Assembly (NCBI RefSeq): GCF_015159595.1
Contig: NZ_CP063304.1
Coordinates: forward strand, 744,001 to 808,000
Length of the DNA: 64,000 nucleotides
Reading direction: 5' to 3'
Source: Blautia liquoris
GTDB lineage: Bacteria > Bacillota > Clostridia > Lachnospirales > Lachnospiraceae
Below the pieces are notes generated by a model that was not told the DNA's origin, did not search any database, and was given only the letters and a program-made list of their open reading frames with translations. The position numbers and the translations under genes are program-made. This document shows, one piece after another, positions 15,793 through 24,767 of the stretch; position 1 is the first letter of the stretch, and the number at the start of each line of letters is the position of its first letter.

Positions 15793-16872
15793 ATGCAGAT
15801 GACAATGCGTTGGTATGGAAGTAAATATGACACGGTGACACTAAAACAGATCCGGCAGATTCCGGGAGTTACGGGTGTGATCACGACATTGTATGACAAA
15901 ATGCCGGAAGATTTATGGACCTGCGATGAGATCATGACTATGAAAAAAGAAGTGGAAGAGGCCGGACTGACTATTGCCGGGATCGAGAGTGTGAATGTTC
16001 ACGATGCAATCAAAGTGGGAACACCGGATCGAGATCGGTATATTGATACCTATATTCAGACTCTTGAGAATCTTGGAAAGGCAGATATTCACATGGTCTG
16101 CTATAATTTCATGCCTGTATTTGACTGGACTCGTACGGAACTTGCCAGAAAACGTCCGGATGGTTCTACGGTCCTCGCGTACACGCAAGAGGCAGTGGAT
16201 AAGATCAAACCGGAGGAAATGTTTGATTCCATAAAAGGGGATACCGAGGGTGCTATGATGCCTGGTTGGGAACCGGAGCGTATGGCAAAAATCAAAGAAC
16301 TTTTCGCAATGTACTCTGATGTAGATGACGAGACACTCTTTACAAATCTGAAGTATTTTCTGGAAAGAATTATGCCAGTATGCGACAAATATGATATCAA
16401 GATGGCAATCCACCCAGATGATCCGGCATGGAGCGTCTTTGGACTTCCGCGTATTATTATTAACAAGGAAAATCTTCTGCGTCTGACAAAAATGGTCGAT
16501 AATCCACACAATGGGGTGACGCTTTGTACGGGATCTCTTGGGACAAATCTGAAAAATGATCTTCCGGATATCATCCGGTCTTTAAAAGGCAGAATTCATT
16601 TTGCACATGTACGGAATCTGAAATTTAATTCTCAGGATGACTTTGAGGAGTCGGCACATCTGTCTTCGGATGGAACATTTGATATGTATGAGATCATGAA
16701 AGCTCTGTATGACATTGATTTCGACGGACCCATTCGTCCGGATCACGGGCGAATGATATGGGGTGAAAAGGCAATGCCAGGCTATGGCCTCTATGACCGT
16801 GCACTTGGTGCCACTTATCTGAATGGTCTGTGGGAAGCAATTGAGAAAAGTGAGGGGAGGTCCTCAAAATGA
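15793..16872 (+). CDS. uxuA: D-mannonate dehydratase
   Basis: 359 aa. Dehydrates D-mannonate to 2-keto-3-deoxygluconate in the hexuronate (glucuronate) pathway; Mn2+/Fe2+ enzyme with a TIM-barrel fold. Seen: N-terminal MTMRWYG, the GIESVNVHDAIK segment, MAIHPDDPAWSVFGLPRI with metal-binding histidine, VTLCTGSLGTN and FAHVRNLK, and the C-terminal RPDHGRMIWGE. The ATG at 15793 follows GGAGGAAT; the upstream in-frame ATG at 15772 lacks a site. Overlaps uxuB by 4 bp. Confidence 0.95.
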   Translation: MQMTMRWYGSKYDTVTLKQIRQIPGVTGVITTLYDKMPEDLWTCDEIMTMKKEVEEAGLTIAGIESVNVHDAIKVGTPDRDRYIDTYIQTLENLGKADIHMVCYNFMPVFDWTRTELARKRPDGSTVLAYTQEAVDKIKPEEMFDSIKGDTEGAMMPGWEPERMAKIKELFAMYSDVDDETLFTNLKYFLERIMPVCDKYDIKMAIHPDDPAWSVFGLPRIIINKENLLRLTKMVDNPHNGVTLCTGSLGTNLKNDLPDIIRSLKGRIHFAHVRNLKFNSQDDFEESAHLSSDGTFDMYEIMKALYDIDFDGPIRPDHGRMIWGEKAMPGYGLYDRALGATYLNGLWEAIEKSEGRSSK

Positions 16873-18485
16873 TCTTAAGCAATCGTGGTTTAAAAAGTGA
16901 TGAGTGGAAGGCTGCCGGTTATCAGATACCATTATTTGATAGAAAAGCAGTGACGGAGAATACAAAGAAAGCCCCAAGATGGGTACATTTTGGGGCAGGT
17001 AATATCTTTCGGGCATTCCAGGCAAATCTGATGCAGAAACTGTTAAATGAAGGTGTGTGTGATACCGGCCTTGTAGTAGCAGAAGGGTTTGATTATGATA
17101 TTATAAATCTGGTGAATCGGCCACATAATGATCTGAGTATTCTGATGACATTAAAGGCCGACAATACCGTTGATAAAAGCGTAATCGGCAGCATTGTGGA
17201 ATCCGTGATTCTTGACAGTGAAGATAAAGCTTCATTTTCTAGGATGAAAGAGATCTTCTCCAGTCCTTCCCTGCAGATGGCAAGCTTTACTATCACAGAG
17301 AAAGGATATCAGCTTGCAGATGCATCCGGAGCTGTTCATCCTGATGTAAAAAGAGACTGGGAACATGGTCCGAATAAACCTGAAAGTTATATTGGAAAGA
17401 TTGCATCATTGCTTTATACCCGTTATCAGGAAGATAAATTGCCGATAGCGATGGTGAGTATGGACAACTGTTCCCATAATGGAGAAAAGCTGGAAAATGC
17501 TGTCCTGGCATTTGCAGAAAATTGGGTGGAACGCGGATCAGCAGAAGAGGGATTTTTGGCATATCTGAAGAACGAAGATAAGGTCAGCTTTCCCTGGACA
17601 ATGATTGATAAGATCACCCCTCGACCGGACAGAAAGGTGGAGCAGATCCTAAAAGAAGACGGCATAGAAGATGTAAGCCCGCTGATCACACCGAAACATA
17701 CGTATGTAGCGTCTTTTGTGAATTCGGAGGAATGTGAATATCTGGTCATAGAGGATAAGTTCCCGAATGGACGTCTGCCGCTTGATAAAGCAGGAGTGAT
17801 GTTCGCAGATCGTGATACTGTGGAGAAAGTGGAACGGATGAAAGTCTGTACCTGTTTAAATCCGCTGCATACAGCACTGGCAATCTATGGATGTCTGTTG
17901 GGCTATGATTTGATTTCAGAGGAGATGAAGAATCCACTGTTGAAAAAGATGATTGAGCGGATTGGATACAAAGAGGGACTCCCAGTTGTCACAGATCCCA
18001 AAATCCTGAATCCGGAACACTTTATCGATGAAGTTGTGAATAAGAGAATTCCCAATCCGTTTATGCCGGATACCCCTCAGAGAATTGCCACGGATACATC
18101 ACAAAAACTTGCAATTCGATATGGAGAGACCGTAAAGTCCTATCTGGGAGATGACACTTTGGATGTAAAAGATCTAAAGATGATTCCGCTTGTATATGCC
18201 GGCTGGTTTCGTTATCTGATGGGAATTGATGATGATGGTAAAAAGTTTGAACTTAGTCCGGACCCTATGTTGGATGTGATTTGTCCGGCACTTGCCTCAC
18301 TGAAACTGGGGCAAGTCAAAGATGCTGAAAAAGTACTCAAACCATTTATGGAAAATTCTGCTTTGTTTGGCGTGAACCTGTACGAAGTCGGACTTGCGGC
18401 TCAGGTTTTGCAATACTACAAAGAACTTGCGGCAGGTCCGGGAGCAGTCAAAAAGACATTGGAAACCTATGTAAAAAAAGCATAA
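16869..18485 (+). CDS. uxuB: Fructuronate reductase (mannitol dehydrogenase family)
   Basis: 538 aa polyol dehydrogenase family member; the NAD-binding site 'VHFGAGNIFRAFQANLMQ' is near residue 38 and the catalytic region 'SFPWTMIDKITPRPD' and 'CLNPLHTALAIYGCLLGYD' follow. With uxuA translated through an ATGA overlap, the likely reaction is D-fructuronate to D-mannonate. Other substrates in this family (mannitol, altronate) are possible, but the uxuA context favours fructuronate. No uxaC, kdgK or transporter for uronate is present in the window. Followed by a strong terminator. Confidence 0.88.
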   Translation: MILSNRGLKSDEWKAAGYQIPLFDRKAVTENTKKAPRWVHFGAGNIFRAFQANLMQKLLNEGVCDTGLVVAEGFDYDIINLVNRPHNDLSILMTLKADNTVDKSVIGSIVESVILDSEDKASFSRMKEIFSSPSLQMASFTITEKGYQLADASGAVHPDVKRDWEHGPNKPESYIGKIASLLYTRYQEDKLPIAMVSMDNCSHNGEKLENAVLAFAENWVERGSAEEGFLAYLKNEDKVSFPWTMIDKITPRPDRKVEQILKEDGIEDVSPLITPKHTYVASFVNSEECEYLVIEDKFPNGRLPLDKAGVMFADRDTVEKVERMKVCTCLNPLHTALAIYGCLLGYDLISEEMKNPLLKKMIERIGYKEGLPVVTDPKILNPEHFIDEVVNKRIPNPFMPDTPQRIATDTSQKLAIRYGETVKSYLGDDTLDVKDLKMIPLVYAGWFRYLMGIDDDGKKFELSPDPMLDVICPALASLKLGQVKDAEKVLKPFMENSALFGVNLYEVGLAAQVLQYYKELAAGPGAVKKTLETYVKKA

Positions 18486-18512
18486 GTTTTGATCTGTAGT
18501 ATCTCATACAAG

Positions 18513-18547
18513 AAAAGTCACAAGTCGAAATAGATTTGTGACTTTTT
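18513..18547 (+). terminator. Terminator after uxuB
   Basis: AAAAGTCACAA (18513-18523) pairs perfectly with TTGTGACTTTT, then T-rich. Confidence 0.88.
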
Positions 18548-18612
18548 CAAAATTATACTTGCTTTTTATGCTCCGAGATATTATACTGTTATTGGTTGAA
18601 AGAGATTATCAC

Positions 18613-18683
18613 GCAGATATAGTTCATCGGTAGAACGCCAGCTTCCCAAGCTGGAGAGACGAGTTCGATTCTCGCTATCTGCT
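18613..18683 (+). tRNA. tRNA-Gly (CCC)
   Basis: Cloverleaf: acceptor GCAGATA/TATCTGC, anticodon stem CCAGC/GCTGG with loop TTCCCAA (anticodon CCC), T arm with GTTCGATTC. 71 nt including the discriminator; CCA is not encoded. A run of T follows directly. Confidence 0.95.
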
Positions 18684-19071
18684 TTTTTTGTGCTCGAAAT
18701 TGTCTTCGTGGCGCATTCGATAAAACATTGGAATATAAAGCCCTCATGTAATCAGCATAATTATGATTTCTGTGAATATCAAGATATCAGCTACTTTCTT
18801 CTAACTAGTCTTCATAAACATTTCTATGGTTCTTCGCTGTTTCCTCTGTCAATTGGGCGGTATCACGCCATGTTGTGCAGTGCCAATATCCTGTCCTAAA
18901 ATTGTCTTCCAGACTCATTCCGGTCTAAAAAAGAAAAAACCCCGCTTTTCGTAAAAAAGCAGGATGCATCTATGAAAAACGAGGGTCCTGAATTTTTCAT
19001 TCAAAACCCTCGTCAGACCATATAAACACTGGATTTTACAGCCCTATATCTATTTTGGCCTAATGTTATAC
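18684..19071. other. Intergenic region between convergent tRNAs
   Basis: About 390 bp with no supported gene. The longest open frame (18690-18899) has no ribosome site and no recognisable sequence. The only clear signal is the minus-strand terminator at 18973-19013. Confidence 0.6.
18973..19013 (-). terminator. Terminator after tRNA-Leu
   Basis: On the minus strand ACGAGGGT pairs with ACCCTCGT (with inner TTGAAT/ATTCAG pairing), followed by TTTTTC. Orientation fits the end of the tRNA-Leu transcript. Confidence 0.75.
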
Positions 19072-19154
19072 TGCCGGCAGCGGGACTTGAACCCGCACGT
19101 GGTTGCCCACAACAGATTTTGAGTCTGCCTCGTCTGCCATTCCGACACGCCGGC
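19072..19154 (-). tRNA. tRNA-Leu (CAA)
   Basis: Minus-strand cloverleaf with acceptor GCCGGCG/TGCCGGC, anticodon stem GCAGA/TCTGT, loop CTCAAAA (anticodon CAA), a long variable arm (TGTGGGCAACCACG) typical of class II tRNA-Leu, and T arm GGTTCAAGTCC. CCA not encoded. Confidence 0.95.
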
Positions 19155-19313
19155 ATATCTTGTGCTTAAACAAGCAAAGTAATAATATCATAAATTTTCA
19201 TGAATTGCAAGAAGAACTTTCCAGGCGGCATAGCAGCCTATAACTAGCATACAATCCATATATAACCCTTTGGTGAAATCACCAATCAGAACTATAATAA
19301 AACCCTTTGTCTA

Positions 19314-19344
19314 TGAATAACTTGTTTTACGGGTTCATATACAT
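19314..19344 (+). promoter_or_regulatory. Possible sigma-E promoter of spoIIIA
   Basis: TGAATAA (19314-19320) and CATATACAT (19336-19344) separated by 15 bp resemble the sigma-E -35 (ATA core) and -10 (CATACAnT) elements. Sigma-E control of spoIIIA is known in Bacillus; the match here is only approximate. Confidence 0.35.
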
Positions 19345-19386
19345 ATTTTAAGAGACAAAAAGGGGGACAGGAGTGATGCATAAGAG

Positions 19387-20358
19387 ATGGGTGGGTTGAG
19401 AAAAACAGAAATTATCAGGCTGTTTGCAAAGTCAATACGCAGTATTCTGGAATTGTTTGATAAAGATTTTGACGGGATTTATGAGATCAGGCTTCGAACT
19501 GGGGCACCGCTTCAGATGATCTATGGGGGAAGAGACTGTTTCCTTAAGAAAAACGGAGGAGAAACTTATCTTTCTCAAAATGCCTATGTTGTTACAACTG
19601 AGGATATATGCGAAACGATGGAGTACATAGGAAATTATTCGCTTTACGCTTTTGAGGACGAGCTCAGACAAGGATTTCTGACGGTGCGGGGAGGACACCG
19701 GGTAGGGGTTGCCGGACAGGTGATTGTGGAGGATGGAAAGATCAAGGGAGTAAGCCCGATTACTTGCGTAAATGTGCGCATCTCGCATCAGATTATAGGG
19801 TGTGGTAATGTTCTGTTTCCATATCTTTGGAACTGCGGCGAGTTCTGTCATACATTGATTATCTCAGCGCCCAGATGCGGAAAGACAACACTGCTTCGGG
19901 ATATCGTAAGACAGCTGTCTGATGGGAATGAGAGATTTCCGGGGCTGACAGTCGGTGTGGTTGACGAAAGGTCTGAAATTGCGGGATGTTACCAGGGAGT
20001 ACCGCAAAATGATATCGGGATCCGCACAGATGTGCTGGATGGGTGTCCGAAAGCAGAGGGTATGATGATGCTGATCCGCTCCATGTCACCGCAGGTTGTG
20101 GCAGTGGACGAGATTGGTACAGCTGCTGATATCAGGGCGCTGGAATCGGTTCTGAACTGTGGATGCAAAGTACTTGCCACAGTCCATGGAAATAACATTG
20201 ATGATGTCAGAAAAAAGCCACTGCTTTCCTCCATGGTAGATGCACATGTGTTTGAACGGTATGTGCTGCTTTCGAACCGCATGAGGGCAGGAACAGTACA
20301 AGCTGTATTCGACGGGAGAGGAACTTGTTTGTTTGAAAGGGAGAGATTTGCATGTTGA
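19387..20358 (+). CDS. spoIIIAA: Stage III sporulation protein AA (secretion-type ATPase)
   Basis: 323 aa AAA/secretion ATPase that powers the SpoIIIA-SpoIIQ channel joining mother cell and forespore. Walker A reads SAPRCGKTTLLRDI, the Walker B/Asp-Glu segment is VVAVDEIGT, and 'GVVDERSEIAGCYQG' is the characteristic middle block. An in-frame TAA lies 6 bp before the ATG at 19387, which fixes the earliest start; the AGGAG at 19369 is rather far (13 nt). First gene of the eight-gene operon; overlaps spoIIIAB by 7 bp. Confidence 0.95.
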   Translation: MGGLRKTEIIRLFAKSIRSILELFDKDFDGIYEIRLRTGAPLQMIYGGRDCFLKKNGGETYLSQNAYVVTTEDICETMEYIGNYSLYAFEDELRQGFLTVRGGHRVGVAGQVIVEDGKIKGVSPITCVNVRISHQIIGCGNVLFPYLWNCGEFCHTLIISAPRCGKTTLLRDIVRQLSDGNERFPGLTVGVVDERSEIAGCYQGVPQNDIGIRTDVLDGCPKAEGMMMLIRSMSPQVVAVDEIGTAADIRALESVLNCGCKVLATVHGNNIDDVRKKPLLSSMVDAHVFERYVLLSNRMRAGTVQAVFDGRGTCLFERERFAC

Positions 20359-20870
20359 GAGCAATAGCGATTGTGCTTCTGGTGGTATGCTGCGGGCTGC
20401 TTGGATTTGCCAAAAGCAGGGCAGAATCCGGGAGAGTAAAGGAACTAAAGGCTTTGAGAAGGATGACATCTTTGCTGACGGGTGCAATTACCTTTGGATC
20501 AGTTCCGCTGCCGACCGCCCTTGCCCAGGTCGGAGGGAAGATGGAAAAACCATATAAAGATTTTCTACAGCAGGTATCTGGAGAATTGAAAAAACTTCCG
20601 GGTCAACCATTTACAGAGGTATTTAGCCGGAACACAGATGAATATCTAAGCGATACGCACCTTCAAAGAGAAGACCGCGAGTCACTGAAGAATATGGGTG
20701 CAGATTTGGGATTTCTGGATAAACAGATGCAGCTTATGACACTGAAAGCATATCAGGAAGAGTTGGAGGAGAAAATCGGCGGACTGGCTGATGATCTGCC
20801 GACGAGAATGAAACTGTATCAGAGTCTTGGAATTATGGGAGGACTTTTCCTGGCCATACTTTTGATATGA
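20352..20870 (+). CDS. spoIIIAB: Stage III sporulation protein AB
   Basis: 172 aa with a hydrophobic helix at each end (residues 1-20 and the C-terminal MGGLFLAILLI), a T2SS GspF-like membrane component of the forespore channel complex. 'FGSVPLPTALAQVG' is a conserved family segment. Translationally coupled to spoIIIAA. The dispersed repeat begins on its stop codon, which separates it from spoIIIAC by 85 bp, whereas other genes of the operon overlap or lie within ~30 bp. Confidence 0.92.
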   Translation: MLRAIAIVLLVVCCGLLGFAKSRAESGRVKELKALRRMTSLLTGAITFGSVPLPTALAQVGGKMEKPYKDFLQQVSGELKKLPGQPFTEVFSRNTDEYLSDTHLQREDRESLKNMGADLGFLDKQMQLMTLKAYQEELEEKIGGLADDLPTRMKLYQSLGIMGGLFLAILLI

Positions 20871-20940
20871 TGATACCAGGGTCGAAGGGTCCTGCGTTTC
20901 ATGCTTGCAGGATTGCGTGGTACGCAGCAGGATTCAAAAC
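20869..20940 (+). repeat. Dispersed repeat, internally deleted copy inside spoIIIA operon
   Basis: Starts as the full-length copies do (ATGATACCAGGGTCGAAGGGTCC...TTTCATGCTTGCA) and then jumps to a 3'-module-like hairpin GCGT-GGT-ACGC within GGATT...GGATTC. It overlaps the spoIIIAB stop codon and ends 15 bp before the spoIIIAC start, so it is part of the operon mRNA. Confidence 0.7.
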
Positions 20941-20955
20941 AGGAAAGGAGAACAG

Positions 20956-21150
20956 GTGGAGGTCGGAATCATCTTTAAAATCGGGGCAGTGGGAATTTTG
21001 GTTTCTGTACTGGGACAGGTTTTAAAACACAGTGGCCGCGAAGATCAGGCATTTCTGACCAGCCTTGCCGGGCTGATTGTGGTGTTGTTCTGGCTGCTGC
21101 CTTATATAGCTGATTTATTTGAGACACTTAGAAAATTGTTCGCATTTTAG
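20956..21150 (+). CDS. spoIIIAC: Stage III sporulation protein AC
   Basis: 64 aa, two membrane helices (IFKIGAVGILVSVLGQVL and FLTSLAGLIVVLFWLLPYI) with the conserved basic/acidic loop KHSGREDQAF. GTG start at 20956, after AAAGGAG; the upstream extension of the open frame derives from the inserted repeat. Small integral component of the SpoIIIA channel complex. Next gene 11 bp downstream. Confidence 0.93.
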   Translation: MEVGIIFKIGAVGILVSVLGQVLKHSGREDQAFLTSLAGLIVVLFWLLPYIADLFETLRKLFAF

Positions 21151-21161
21151 GAGGTGTCGCC

Positions 21162-21548
21162 TTGGACGTGATTAAAATAGCGGTATTGGGGATAGTCGGG
21201 CTGATTTTATGCCTCATTGTCAAAGAACTTCGCCCGGAATATGCATCCTATATATCGATGGCGACTGGCATCTGTATCCTACTTCTTGCCACAGGAAAAC
21301 TTGAATATCTGCTTGACATGGTAAAAAAGATGGAAAAGTATGTTCCGATTGATTCAACGTATCTTTATACGCTGTTTAAGATGATTGGAATTACTTATGT
21401 GGGTCAGTTTTCCGCCGGGTTATGCAAGGACGCAGGGTATTCCTCTATTGCGGGTCAGATTGAGGTCTTTTGTAAATTATCTATCTTAGCCTTAAGCATG
21501 CCGATACTTAGCTCACTGCTGGATACGATCCAGGGGTTTCTCACATGA
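21162..21548 (+). CDS. spoIIIAD: Stage III sporulation protein AD
   Basis: 128 aa, about four membrane segments; 'GQFSAGLCKDAGYSSIAGQIE' is the family-specific loop. TTG start with GGAGGTG upstream. Paralogue-like partner of SpoIIIAC in the membrane ring. Overlaps spoIIIAE by 4 bp. Confidence 0.93.
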   Translation: MDVIKIAVLGIVGLILCLIVKELRPEYASYISMATGICILLLATGKLEYLLDMVKKMEKYVPIDSTYLYTLFKMIGITYVGQFSAGLCKDAGYSSIAGQIEVFCKLSILALSMPILSSLLDTIQGFLT

Positions 21549-22696
21549 GAAGGAATATGATAACACTCATGGCTGTTGTCCTGTTCCTTCTATTAGGAGG
21601 ACAAGCGGTCTGGGCAGATGGGGAAGGCAATTCAGAGAAAGAGGTGGAGGATTCACTGCTTGATTCTATGGATTTTAATTCCATCCAGGCAGCAGTCGAT
21701 GAGATGCTTGAAGATCAGTCCGTGTCTTTTTTTCAGGCTGTCGAAGAATTGATCAAAGGAGAAGATCCATTTTCATATGAGAATGTCAAGAAGATGGTAA
21801 AAAAAGTGGTACAGTCAAGCTGGGGAACGCAAAAGACAATATGGATTAATATACTGATACTAGTGCTTGCATCGGCATTGTTTTCCAACTTCTCCGGACT
21901 TTTCAATGACGGACAGTTGGGGGAGATGAGTTTTTATATTGTATATCTGCTGCTTTTTGGGCTTCTGATCAAAAATTTCACCATACTTAGCAGAGAACTT
22001 GAGAACACCCTAAACGGAATCCTGACATTTATGCGTGCGCTGACGCCAGCATACTATCTTTCCGTTGCAACTGCTACGGGCGTTAGTTCTGCCGCCATGT
22101 TTTATCAGATTGTACTTGTGATTATTTCACTGGTGGAGAAAGTGCTCATTAAGCTGGTACTGCCCGGAATCCACATCTATATTATGATGTCTTTTGTCGA
22201 CCAGCTTTCAAAAGAGGATATGATGGCGTCGATGGCCGAACTGCTGAAAAACGTCTTGAGCTGGACGATGAATACGATGCTCGGCATGGTGGTGGGACTT
22301 CAGGTGACAAAAAACCTGATAGCGCCTGCACTTGACTCATTGAAACGGACAACGATAGGAAAGACTGCAGGGGCAATTCCGGGATTGGGAAATGTCATCA
22401 ATTCCGTAACAGAGATGGTGATTGGATCTGCTGTACTGGTCAGAAACTGCCTTGGCGTGGCAGCTGTCGTGATTCTGTTTCTATGTGCGCTGAAGCCGGT
22501 TTTGCATATCGCCGTTACCGGGCTTTCATATCGGTTTCTTGCTGCATTTTCCGAGCCAGTTACGGACGAGCGCATTGTAGACACCCTGAATTCTATGGGG
22601 GAGGGATGCGGATTACTGCTGAAGGCATTGTTTACAACGGAGGTCTTGTTTTTGCTAACGATTGCAATCCTGGCAGGATCCTACGGCGGTGCATAA
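21545..22696 (+). CDS. spoIIIAE: Stage III sporulation protein AE
   Basis: 383 aa: an N-terminal signal peptide (residues 1-24, ending at VWA-DGEG), an acidic extracytoplasmic stretch, then about seven or eight membrane helices. Conserved 'PGIHIYIMMSFVDQLSKED' and 'KTAGAIPGLGNVINSVTEMVIGSAVLVRNCLG' segments identify it. Polytopic subunit of the SpoIIIA-SpoIIQ feeding channel in the mother-cell membrane. Confidence 0.94.
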   Translation: MRRNMITLMAVVLFLLLGGQAVWADGEGNSEKEVEDSLLDSMDFNSIQAAVDEMLEDQSVSFFQAVEELIKGEDPFSYENVKKMVKKVVQSSWGTQKTIWINILILVLASALFSNFSGLFNDGQLGEMSFYIVYLLLFGLLIKNFTILSRELENTLNGILTFMRALTPAYYLSVATATGVSSAAMFYQIVLVIISLVEKVLIKLVLPGIHIYIMMSFVDQLSKEDMMASMAELLKNVLSWTMNTMLGMVVGLQVTKNLIAPALDSLKRTTIGKTAGAIPGLGNVINSVTEMVIGSAVLVRNCLGVAAVVILFLCALKPVLHIAVTGLSYRFLAAFSEPVTDERIVDTLNSMGEGCGLLLKALFTTEVLFLLTIAILAGSYGGA

Positions 22697-22711
22697 AAAA
22701 AGGAGGGGCGG

Positions 22712-23260
22712 ATGACGGAAGCAATTTATGACTGGATGAAAAATCTTGTGTTCTTTTTTTTGTTTATGGCTGCCATATTAAACTGTCTTCCGGATAATCA
22801 ATATCGAAAATATGTCCAGTTTTTTTTGGGCCTTGTGCTTTTGGTTCTTCTTGCCGGACCTTTTCTCAAAGCAGTCAATCTCGATATCATCCTGAAAGAC
22901 ACGTTAAGTTCGGAAGTTCTTGATGAAGAATTAAGAAGCAGCAAGAATGCGGCGTATTCCGTGGAGGGGGTACAAGAGGAACTTCTGGAGAATGCTTATG
23001 CGAAGGAGATAGAAAGACAGATCAGCGATATGTTAGCGGAGCAGAAGATTCAAGTGGATAAGATACAAGTCACTTTGAAAGGAGAAGATCGCCTTCAGGT
23101 AGAAAAGATCTCTCTTTGTGTCAGCAACATGCAGGAGCCATTGTACCAAAAGGAGGGGGATGATATGAACCGGGAGTTTACAAGAAAGCTTGATGCTGTA
23201 AAAACAAAGTTGTCACAGGTCTATGAAGTAGATGCGACTCATATAGATATTAGCAGGTAG
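22712..23260 (+). CDS. spoIIIAF: Stage III sporulation protein AF
   Basis: 182 aa with two N-terminal membrane helices (residues ~10-26 and ~35-52) and a soluble C-terminal ring-building-motif-like domain with alternating alpha/beta pattern (EIERQISDMLAEQKIQVDKIQVTL). Preceded by AAAGGAGG. Part of the spoIIIA operon. Confidence 0.9.
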   Translation: MTEAIYDWMKNLVFFFLFMAAILNCLPDNQYRKYVQFFLGLVLLVLLAGPFLKAVNLDIILKDTLSSEVLDEELRSSKNAAYSVEGVQEELLENAYAKEIERQISDMLAEQKIQVDKIQVTLKGEDRLQVEKISLCVSNMQEPLYQKEGDDMNREFTRKLDAVKTKLSQVYEVDATHIDISR

Positions 23261-23271
23261 TGGGAGGGAAG

Positions 23272-23844
23272 ATGAAGGAAAAAGTTAAAGCTTTCCTTAC
23301 AGGTATGAAGAAAGAGCAAGTTGTTGTCTATGTGCTTCTGCTTTTGCTGCTGATCGTAATTGCACTTCCTGTAAAGAAAAAAGATAAAAATACAGGCAAT
23401 AATGAAAAGGAGGTGGAACAAGGAACTTCTTCCCAAAAGGAGCGTGACACTACACAGGTCGAGGCAATGGAACAGGAGCTGTCGAATGCTCTTTCCAAAG
23501 TCGATGGAGTTGGAAAGGTGGATGTCGTGATTACATTGGAATCGACAAATCAGAAAATAGTCGAAAAAGACCGCCCCACTTCTGAAAACAGTGAGAAGAC
23601 GGATGGGGAAGGAAGAAATTCTTTGGTTTCCTCAGGAAGCACCGAGGAAAGCACTGTCTATGAAAAGAGCAGTGACGGAGGTCAGAGCCCTTATGTGGTA
23701 TCGGAAACCTTTCCTGAGGTGAGAGGAGTGCTTGTCATAGCCGAGGGGGGGGATAATGCTGCTGTAAAACAGCAGATTTCTGAAGGTATAATGGCATTAT
23801 TTCGGGTGGATGCCCATAAAATTAAAGTAATGAAAATGAAATAA
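23272..23844 (+). CDS. spoIIIAG: Stage III sporulation protein AG
   Basis: 190 aa: one membrane helix (residues ~16-33), a disordered Ser/Glu-rich stretch, and a ring-forming domain (EQELSNALSKVDGVGKVDVVITLES ... VRGVLVIAEGGDNAAVKQQI) as in SpoIIIAG, which forms the large ring of the channel. GGGAGGG lies only 3 nt before the ATG at 23272; a GTG at 23260 is the alternative start and would add four residues. Confidence 0.92.
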   Translation: MKEKVKAFLTGMKKEQVVVYVLLLLLLIVIALPVKKKDKNTGNNEKEVEQGTSSQKERDTTQVEAMEQELSNALSKVDGVGKVDVVITLESTNQKIVEKDRPTSENSEKTDGEGRNSLVSSGSTEESTVYEKSSDGGQSPYVVSETFPEVRGVLVIAEGGDNAAVKQQISEGIMALFRVDAHKIKVMKMK

Positions 23845-23860
23845 GAAGGAGAATGCTATT

Positions 23861-24538
23861 TTGAAGAAAAAACTGTTCAAGAAAAATCAGATCATAATTA
23901 CAGCATTAGCGGTTATGATTGCGGTAGCCGGGTATATTAATTATGCAGATAAAAACTTGAGCCAAAAAGGCAAAGAGGCAACAGCCAAAACTGAAGATGC
24001 CAAGGCGGAAAAAGATGATACAGTACTTAAGGACATTGAAAGTCTGGATACCGATATAACGGATGTAACCGCGGAGAATGCGGCACCGGAGGAGAACAAG
24101 ACGGATGAGGCAAAACCGGAAGATGCTGCTGACAACCCGGATGCAGACGCCGCAACGGATACACCTGGAGAAGCAGTTCTCACCGGAGCCAATACGTATC
24201 TTGCTCAGGCAAGACTCGACAGAGAACAAACACGTTCTCAGAATAAGGAAACTCTGCTTTCTATCATTAATAATACGCAGCTGTCAGAGGATGAACGACA
24301 AGGTGCAATCAAAAGTATGGTTGACATGACAGATGCTGTGGAAAAAGAGGGTGCGGCAGAACTGTTATTGGAAGCAAAGGGATTCGAGGATGTCGTCGTG
24401 AATATGACCGGTGAAACTGTGGATGTTGTTGTGCCCCAAAACAATCTGGGAGATGATCAGAGAGCTCAGATTGAAGATATCGTAAAGCGCAAAACAGGTA
24501 CACAGCCTGAAAATATTGTAATAACACCGATTGACTGA
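23861..24538 (+). CDS. spoIIIAH: Stage III sporulation protein AH
   Basis: 225 aa: N-terminal membrane helix (KKNQIIITALAVMIAVAGYIN), a long acidic Ala/Asp/Glu-rich linker (~40-95), and a C-terminal YscJ/FliF-like ring domain (SIINNTQLSEDERQGAIKSMVDMTDAVEKE...). SpoIIIAH binds forespore SpoIIQ to hold the channel. TTG start, AAGGAGA upstream. Last gene of the operon; only a weak TATCAT-CCAT-ATGATA hairpin follows. Confidence 0.94.
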   Translation: MKKKLFKKNQIIITALAVMIAVAGYINYADKNLSQKGKEATAKTEDAKAEKDDTVLKDIESLDTDITDVTAENAAPEENKTDEAKPEDAADNPDADAATDTPGEAVLTGANTYLAQARLDREQTRSQNKETLLSIINNTQLSEDERQGAIKSMVDMTDAVEKEGAAELLLEAKGFEDVVVNMTGETVDVVVPQNNLGDDQRAQIEDIVKRKTGTQPENIVITPID

Positions 24539-24656
24539 CTATCATCCATATGATAAAATACATAAGTTAGTGTAAAATACAACTATGAGCAGCACGATTA
24601 GAGAATTCATAGTTTACAGGCAGTCAGTTAAGCTGCTTTGAGGAGACATTTAACCA

Positions 24657-24767
24657 ATGAATAATAAAGTAAGAGACATAATATACTTGACCAGTGAGTT
24701 CAAAGAGCAGGCGGATCCTGAAGAGGAGACATTTGCTTTTTGCTCATTGGTTCAAAAAGAGCCCTAA
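24657..24767 (+). CDS. Possible 36-aa small protein upstream of prfC
   Basis: ATG 11 nt after AGGAG, 36 codons, TAA at 24765. Acidic peptide with no recognised family. Its ends fall on an inverted repeat, AACCAATGA (24652-24660) and TCATTGGTT (24743-24751), and the tract GAGGAGACATTT occurs both before and inside it. It may be a real small gene, a leader peptide of prfC, or chance. Confidence 0.3.
   Translation: MNNKVRDIIYLTSEFKEQADPEEETFAFCSLVQKEP

Noticed and set aside
16101-16574. 157-codon frame antisense to uxuA
   Set aside because: Fully inside a well-supported gene, with codon pattern expected from its complement.
18690-18899. 69-codon open frame between the two tRNAs
   Set aside because: No ribosome site, no family resemblance and unusual composition (many Cys/His/Tyr as in shadow frames).
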